A stretch of 11,335 nucleotides of DNA from Candidatus Desantisiibacteriota bacterium. GTDB lineage: Bacteria; JACRDZ01. Location of the stretch: positions 1 to 11,335 of the forward strand of contig JACQWU010000224.1 of NCBI GenBank assembly GCA_016209155.1, written 5' to 3'. This document shows positions 8,437 to 11,335 of this stretch, piece after piece. The notes below the pieces were generated by a model, which saw nothing but the letters and a program-made list of their open reading frames with translations, ran no database searches and was not told the origin of the DNA. How positions within the stretch are numbered: the first letter of the stretch is position 1; every line of letters starts with the position of its first letter. The translations under genes and the position numbers were made by a program.

Positions 8437-8724
8437 ACAAATTTAGTGCGATTGGTAATGTCAGAAGCTGCAAAAGAAAAAGGGATACGAGCAATTGATT
8501 TGAGTTATGAACATGCATTAGAAAAAATAAAAGATACAGTAATAATAATGTTACGCAGCCCGGTAATTAATTGGATTTTTATTTATAGGCGAATGATAAA
8601 AGAGATAGGAGAAATGAAAATATTAAAACGTCCTGGGCGAAGTTATCCGCGAGAACAAAAAAGATATTCTGTTTTACCAAAGGGTAAACTATTTGTGGAG
8701 GTTAGCTATGCAGAAGTTGCTTAA
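8437..8724 (+). pseudogene. C-terminal remnant of an IS4-type transposase
   Basis: Family-like sequence begins at about 8437 with TNLVRLVMSEAAKEKG. This matches the (Y)NLVR.VM..AA segment that follows the catalytic core of IS4-type DDE transposases, and continues with LSYEHALEKI. The end has KRPGRSYPREQKR, matching the RPGR.EPR..KRR block close to the C-terminus of that group. The DDE residues and everything N-terminal to them are absent, and an in-frame stop lies at 8410-8412, so this is a dead fragment. A GTG at 8446 could formally start a 92-residue ORF but has no convincing ribosome-binding site. The break lies about 12 bp from the ahcY -35 element, so an old insertion or deletion occurred just upstream of that promoter. 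The stop sits in GTTGCTTAAGTTACTACC, possibly part of the former IS end. The family assignment rests on motif recognition. Confidence 0.7.
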
Positions 8725-8805
8725 GTTACTACCATTGTTCTTTAGGGTTGCTATTTATTTTATAATTTTTTTTAAGCCCATGGGTGTTAAGTTAACATAG
8801 AAATC

Positions 8806-8830
8806 AGGCGGCCGTTTTTTGGCGTCGCCT
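8806..8830. repeat. GC-rich hairpin downstream of the PepSY-like gene
   Basis: AGGCGGC (8806-8812) pairs with GTCGCCT (8824-8830), a 7-bp stem with one G-T wobble and an 11-nt loop. It stands out in AT-rich sequence 30 bp beyond the stop of the minus-strand gene at 8860. No T-run follows it on the minus strand, so it is not a classic terminator. It overlaps the shared octamer AGAAATCA (8799-8806). Confidence 0.45.
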
Positions 8831-8859
8831 GGATTGCCCTCGTTATCGTTTTAATTATT

Positions 8860-9510
8860 TTATTCACCAAGTATTAATGTTGCCTTTTTTGTCTGATCAT
8901 CTACCCAGATCAAAAAATGTCCACCAGGCGGTGTGGGTGGTTTCTGCTCGAAAGAAACTGTCCAAGTTTTGTCTTTTTTTGTGAACTCGTAATCACATCC
9001 TTTTAGGTTATATTTTGTGATGTCAAATCCTTCCTGTTTTGCTTGGGTTTGAGCGATTATCAGCACTTCATCTTTCGTAAGTTTTGTTGTTTTATTTTTT
9101 TCATCTAATTTTATCTCTTCGATTTTAACTGTATTATTTTCAGTAAGTGATAATACAGTTTGTTCTTTAATACCCGAAGTAAAACCCTTTTGGAAAACGA
9201 TATAAATAGTTTTCCCGCCTAATGATTTATAACCTTCTTCGTAAGATATTTGAATACCATTATATAATATTTTGGGTAACTTTTTTAAATTTTCGTTGGA
9301 AATTTTATATTCCTCTCCGAACGCTTCTATTTTTAATGAGACAATTTCATTTTGTTGATTTTGGTCTCCTGATATTTTGACTGGACCAGAACTGCCGATA
9401 CCTTTTGATTCAATTGTAAAAGAGGATAATTGTAACACTCCTTCTTGAGAAGCAAAAACCGGCGATTGTAATAAAAAGATAGAGAGAATAACAAATAAAA
9501 TATTTTTCAT
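8860..9510 (-). CDS. Exported protein with PepSY-like C-terminal domain
   Basis: I do not recognise a named family for the whole 216-residue protein. It has a clear signal peptide (MKNILFVILSIFLLQSPVFA, probable cleavage after A20), so it is exported. Residues 21-135 form a beta-rich region with alternating hydrophobics and no motif I know. Residues 145-216 start with LTKDEVLIIAQTQAKQEGFD, continue with WTVSFEQKP, then GGHFLIWVDDQTKKATLILG. This order (helix, strand WsVsf, Gly-rich turn, strand with VDd.Tgk) is that of PepSY-like domains, which are usually found on secreted inhibitors or propeptides. A good AAAGGA Shine-Dalgarno lies 8 nt before the ATG. The gene stands alone, flanked by GC-rich hairpins at 8806-8830 and 9544-9570. 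Confidence 0.8.
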   Translation of the reverse strand: MKNILFVILSIFLLQSPVFASQEGVLQLSSFTIESKGIGSSGPVKISGDQNQQNEIVSLKIEAFGEEYKISNENLKKLPKILYNGIQISYEEGYKSLGGKTIYIVFQKGFTSGIKEQTVLSLTENNTVKIEEIKLDEKNKTTKLTKDEVLIIAQTQAKQEGFDITKYNLKGCDYEFTKKDKTWTVSFEQKPPTPPGGHFLIWVDDQTKKATLILGE

Positions 9511-9543
9511 TTATTTAATCCTTTCCTTTTCGACGCCAGAAAT

Positions 9544-9570
9544 CACGGGCTGCGTACTCGCAGTCCCGTG
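9544..9570. repeat. GC-rich hairpin between the toxin gene and the PepSY-like gene
   Basis: CACGGG-CTGCG (9544-9554) pairs with CGCAG-T-CCCGTG (9559-9570) across a 4-nt loop. This gives 11 bp with one bulged base, the strongest hairpin in the window. It lies 21 bp past the toxin stop and about 33 bp before the next start on the same strand. No U-tract follows on the minus strand, so it could be a REP-like unit, an RNA-stabilising end or a Rho-linked pause rather than an intrinsic terminator. Confidence 0.6.
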
Positions 9571-9591
9571 CATTATGTTGTAAATTTCAAT

Positions 9592-9897
9592 TTATTTTAA
9601 ATTTAATTTTTTTTTAATCCAAGAAGGTTTACGCCTCATATCTAAAACTGCAACCACATATACCATGTCCTTTTCTATTTCATAATATATAGCGAATGGG
9701 AACCTTTTTGAAAACATTCGATAAAAGCCAAATTTTCTACCGTGAATTCCACTAAAAAATTTCAAAGCTTCAAGGTCAGAAATTAGGCTATCATAGAAAT
9801 AATCACCGACTCCTTCTTCGTTTCTATCATAAAAAAGTCGTCCCTCCTCCAAATCTGCCACTGCCTCTTTTAAGATATATACTTCCCTGTTTTTCAT
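9592..9897 (-). CDS. RelE/ParE-family toxin of a type II toxin-antitoxin system
   Basis: The 101-residue protein has the RelE/ParE order: an N-terminal helix with KEAVADLEEGRLFYD, a second helix with YFYDSLISDLEAL, then strands RKFGFYRMFSKRFPFAIYYEIEKD and VYVVAVLDMRRKPSWIKKKL. The closing V.VLD.RR.P..W segment is typical of the ParE-like branch found next to Unstab_antitox antitoxins. ParE members poison gyrase, whereas RelE members cut ribosome-bound mRNA. The sequence alone does not decide between them, and the RelE catalytic set is not evident. Its ATG overlaps the antitoxin stop in ATGA, so translation is coupled. Length is normal for the family and no damage is seen. Confidence 0.9.
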   Translation of the reverse strand: MKNREVYILKEAVADLEEGRLFYDRNEEGVGDYFYDSLISDLEALKFFSGIHGRKFGFYRMFSKRFPFAIYYEIEKDMVYVVAVLDMRRKPSWIKKKLNLK

Positions 9898-10100
9898 TTT
9901 CTGTCTCTTAATTTCAATTTTTCTAAGGATATAAACTCGCCCTCCCCTTTTTCAATCTTTTTTTTTCTTTCTTTAAGAACACTCCCATGCCAATCAGGTG
10001 ATTCGCATTCTTTTTCTTCATGGCTTAATGAATCCCACAATTCTTCCATTACCTTTAGACGCTCAATGGTAGACATTATTTTTATTTCACCTATCGTCAT
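9894..10100 (-). CDS. Addiction-module antitoxin (Unstab_antitox/TIGR02574 type)
   Basis: The 68-residue protein contains the family core STIERLKVMEELWDSL (residues 10-25), followed by a charged C-terminal tail with SPDWHGSVLKERKKKIEKGE. The P.WH..VL.ER...IE.GE segment is the typical toxin-wrapping end of this family. Proteins of this kind are labile antidotes that bind the RelE/ParE partner. A strong GGGAGGT at 10107-10113, 6 nt upstream, supports the ATG at 10098-10100 over the internal ATG at 10074-10076. It is the first gene of the pair, as usual for type II systems, and overlaps the toxin by 4 nt. No obvious DNA-binding domain is present, so autoregulation may be weak or indirect. Confidence 0.9.
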   Translation of the reverse strand: MTIGEIKIMSTIERLKVMEELWDSLSHEEKECESPDWHGSVLKERKKKIEKGEGEFISLEKLKLRDRK

Positions 10101-10165
10101 AATTTAACCTCCCTATTATTTTAGCACCAAGCTCACCTGCAACGATATTTTTGTAATTTTAATTT

Positions 10166-10194
10166 ATTTTATATCTTTTCTTTTTGTTTGTCGA
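10166..10194 (-). promoter_or_regulatory. Candidate sigma70-like promoter of the toxin-antitoxin pair
   Basis: On the minus strand TCGACA (10189-10194) and TAAAAT (10166-10171) are 17 nt apart, each one mismatch from consensus. The predicted start near 10159 gives a leader of about 60 nt before the antitoxin ATG. I saw no clear palindromic operator. The AT-rich setting makes a chance match possible. Confidence 0.4.
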
Positions 10195-10254
10195 TAAAAT
10201 AATGTGAGGATACAGAAAAGTTCGAATAGTTAAGAATTGTCCCATCCATACACG

Positions 10255-10581
10255 TTATTCCTCCAATTTATCTTTTCTATATACATGTAAAATATTTAAT
10301 ATCTGATCTATATCAAAAGTATTTAAAAATTGTGAATCAAATAGATTGCCATCAATTGAATCTTTGGAAAAAAGATTATGTGTCCAGAGAATAATACATG
10401 TAAAAAGAGAATCTTTAACTGTTGAAAAGAAAGCAGGAGCTAAATTAAGTTCTTCAAGCTTGTCTTTTGTTTTTTCAAGAAGATGATTGTAAAGTGAGAT
10501 ATATTGCCAAAGTCTTTGAGCTTCTGATTTTAGGTATTCTCGATATTTTTCAAATTTTATTTCTTGGTCTGTTTTATTCAT
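10255..10581 (-). CDS. Short HEPN/AbiU2-like protein, possibly C-terminally truncated
   Basis: The 108-residue protein is helical and charged. The segment KYREYLKSEAQRLWQYISLYNHLLEK (residues ~13-38), then APAFFSTVKDSLFTCIILWTHNLFSKDS (~48-75), resembles the first half of AbiU2/HEPN-like proteins, where an aromatic FF..v..sl...iil....lf.k core is common. That family is linked to phage abortive infection and usually runs near 200 residues. Here the stop comes after HVYRKDKLEE, before any R(4-6)H HEPN catalytic motif, so the protein is either a short relative or cut off. The ATG at 10579-10581 follows GGAA at 8 nt. It also lies 3 nt after the stop of an upstream coding fragment, suggesting former translational coupling. 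The assignment is by pattern only and weak; the reading frame itself is likely real. Confidence 0.5.
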   Translation of the reverse strand: MNKTDQEIKFEKYREYLKSEAQRLWQYISLYNHLLEKTKDKLEELNLAPAFFSTVKDSLFTCIILWTHNLFSKDSIDGNLFDSQFLNTFDIDQILNILHVYRKDKLEE

Positions 10582-10584
10582 TAT

Positions 10585-10680
10585 TTATTCCGTATCAATA
10601 ACTTCAATTTCATTATCTGATATTAATTTTACAGTTTGATTTTTTTCTTTATCTTTCCATAAAAGAATCTCATAGGGTGA
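10585..10680 (-). pseudogene. C-terminal remnant of an unidentified protein, cut near the IS630 end
   Basis: The minus strand is open for 31 codons, from SPYEILLWKDKEK to ISDNEIEVIDTE, and stops at 10585-10587, just 3 nt before the next ATG. It has no start codon and a TAG lies immediately upstream. A neighbouring frame from about 10705 reads KAGEVLLVT up to the same point. A one-base indel near 10678-10682 would join the two into KAGEVLLVT(P)YEILLWK, suggesting a short decayed C-terminus. I do not recognise the family. The position suggests the first gene of a former two-gene unit with the AbiU2-like gene. Confidence 0.4.
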
Positions 10681-10714
10681 CTAACAATACTTCTCCTGCT
10701 TTTATGTTTTATTA

Positions 10715-11335
10715 AGTTTCGGTAACGGCGAAACTCATGGGTTTTTGACGCGCTAGTGTAGTGCGTCAAACGCTTCTTTACATTTGGAAATTTTAGCCAT
10801 AATTTTGTAAACTGACGCACTCCATACAAAAACCTTGGGATGCAGGTTATGATTTTTAATATATTGTTCTATAACCATAATTAGCTCTTTGACATTTTTA
10901 AACGATCCCCGTCGGATACGTTTGTCAGTTATTTCTCTAAACCAGCGTTCAACCATATTAAGCCATGAGCTTGACGTTGGTGTAAAATGCAAATGAAATC
11001 TTGGATGCCGTTTTAGCCATAATTGAACGCGAGGATGTTTATGTGTACCATAGTTATCAACAATGAGATGCAAAGCTAAATCTGGTGGAGTTTGGGTATT
11101 GATAAGCTGCAAAAATCTGATGAATTCCTGATGTCTGTGACGCGGCATGCAATCTCCGATTACTGTGCCGTCAAGCATATTTAATGCGGCGAATAATGTT
11201 GTTGTCCCGTTACGTTTATAATCATGTGTTTGCCGTGCTGGAATACCGGGACGTAACGGTAAAAGTGGCTGAGTGCGATCGAGAGCCTGAATTTGACTTT
11301 TTTCATCCACACAAAAGACTATTGTTTTATCTGGG
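10715..11335 (-). mobile_element. IS630-family insertion sequence, one end inside the window
   Basis: The element carries the transposase at 10753-11335 and runs off the right edge. Its end beyond the transposase stop is placed at 10715 by inference. There the sequence TA (10713-10714, the target dinucleotide duplicated by IS630 elements) is followed directly by the inverted repeat AGTTTCG-7 nt-CGAAACT (10715-10735). A second stem, TTTGACGC/GCGTCAAA (10744-10751 and 10763-10770), spans the transposase stop. The partner end is outside, so the exact boundary is unproven. By eye the element is less AT-rich than its surroundings, consistent with recent arrival. Confidence 0.6.
10753..11335 (-). 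CDS. IS630-family transposase, 5'-partial at window edge
   Basis: This is a DDE transposase of the IS630/Tc1-mariner superfamily, which cuts and pastes the element at TA targets. The reading frame is open to the right edge, with PDKTIVFC running into [15 protein letters not shown], so the N-terminal DNA-binding half lies outside. About 193 residues are visible. The catalytic triad is complete: D of VDEKS (11305-11307), D of VDNYGTHK (11056-11058) and E of NMVERWF (10948-10950). Other family marks are [19 protein letters not shown] and [11 protein letters not shown]. The GTG at 11308-11310 is an internal valine codon, not the start. The C-terminus reaches the usual PKVFVWSAS and KI segments and stops at 10753-10755. 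Nothing suggests inactivation in the visible part. Confidence 0.95.
   Translation of the reverse strand, partial: PDKTIVFCVDEKSQIQALDRTQPLLPLRPGIPARQTHDYKRNGTTTLFAALNMLDGTVIGDCMPRHRHQEFIRFLQLINTQTPPDLALHLIVDNYGTHKHPRVQLWLKRHPRFHLHFTPTSSSWLNMVERWFREITDKRIRRGSFKNVKELIMVIEQYIKNHNLHPKVFVWSASVYKIMAKISKCKEAFDALH

Noticed and set aside
8806-8830. Intrinsic terminator for the PepSY-like gene
   Set aside because: A stem is present but no U-tract follows it on the minus strand; the T6 run lies in the loop.
10629-10829. Minus-strand 66-codon frame spanning the IS630 end
   Set aside because: It overlaps the transposase C-terminus in another frame, crosses the presumed IS boundary and is lysine/arginine-rich without any motif.
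1-11335. CRISPR array, tRNA or rRNA genes
   Set aside because: No regularly spaced repeats were seen, and no tRNA cloverleaf or rRNA-like sequence was recognised on either strand by eye.

Overview
The window is an AT-rich stretch of bacterial chromosome. The envelope looks Gram-negative: there are Sec signal peptides, and a large exported TPR protein ends in a TonB-C-like domain. The gene mix (adenosylhomocysteinase, PIN-PhoH, an Rnl5-type RNA ligase, a DUF255/YyaL protein) suits many environmental or uncultivated lineages. No 16S or other phylogenetic marker is present, so I do not name a taxon.

Left and middle (1-8342) are mostly housekeeping genes. A DUF255/YyaL thioredoxin-fold gene enters from the left edge on the + strand and is broken by one frameshift at an A7 run near 746-752. 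It converges on a long minus-strand series. In transcription order that series is ahcY (7008-8342), a 951-aa exported TPR protein (4015-6870), a PIN-PhoH ATPase (2671-3966) and an Rnl5-family RNA ligase (1664-2587). The last three are tightly spaced and may form an operon. ahcY has a good sigma70-like promoter and is separated from the TPR gene by an inverted-repeat element. The RNA ligase has lost about 35 N-terminal residues. Its reading frame is recognisable for only a few codons upstream of the ATG, then runs into an 8-bp tandem repeat with an in-frame stop.

Right (8437-11335) is accessory sequence with signs of transposition and decay. It holds the C-terminal remnant of an IS4-type transposase and a small exported protein with a PepSY-like C-terminus, flanked by GC-rich hairpins. 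Next come a type II toxin-antitoxin pair (addiction-module antitoxin plus RelE/ParE toxin, ATGA overlap) and a short protein resembling the N-terminal part of HEPN/AbiU2-type proteins. A broken coding fragment lies just upstream of that protein, and an IS630-family transposase runs off the right edge.

Functional links: a PIN-PhoH nuclease/helicase beside an RNA-sealing ligase suggests RNA cleavage and repair, although the ligase is truncated. The right end looks like a decaying defence/addiction island invaded by insertion sequences. I see no clearly new complete system. The most unusual items are the truncated ligase at the octamer repeat, the TPR/beta-domain/TonB-C fusion, and the disrupted gene next to the AbiU2-like protein.
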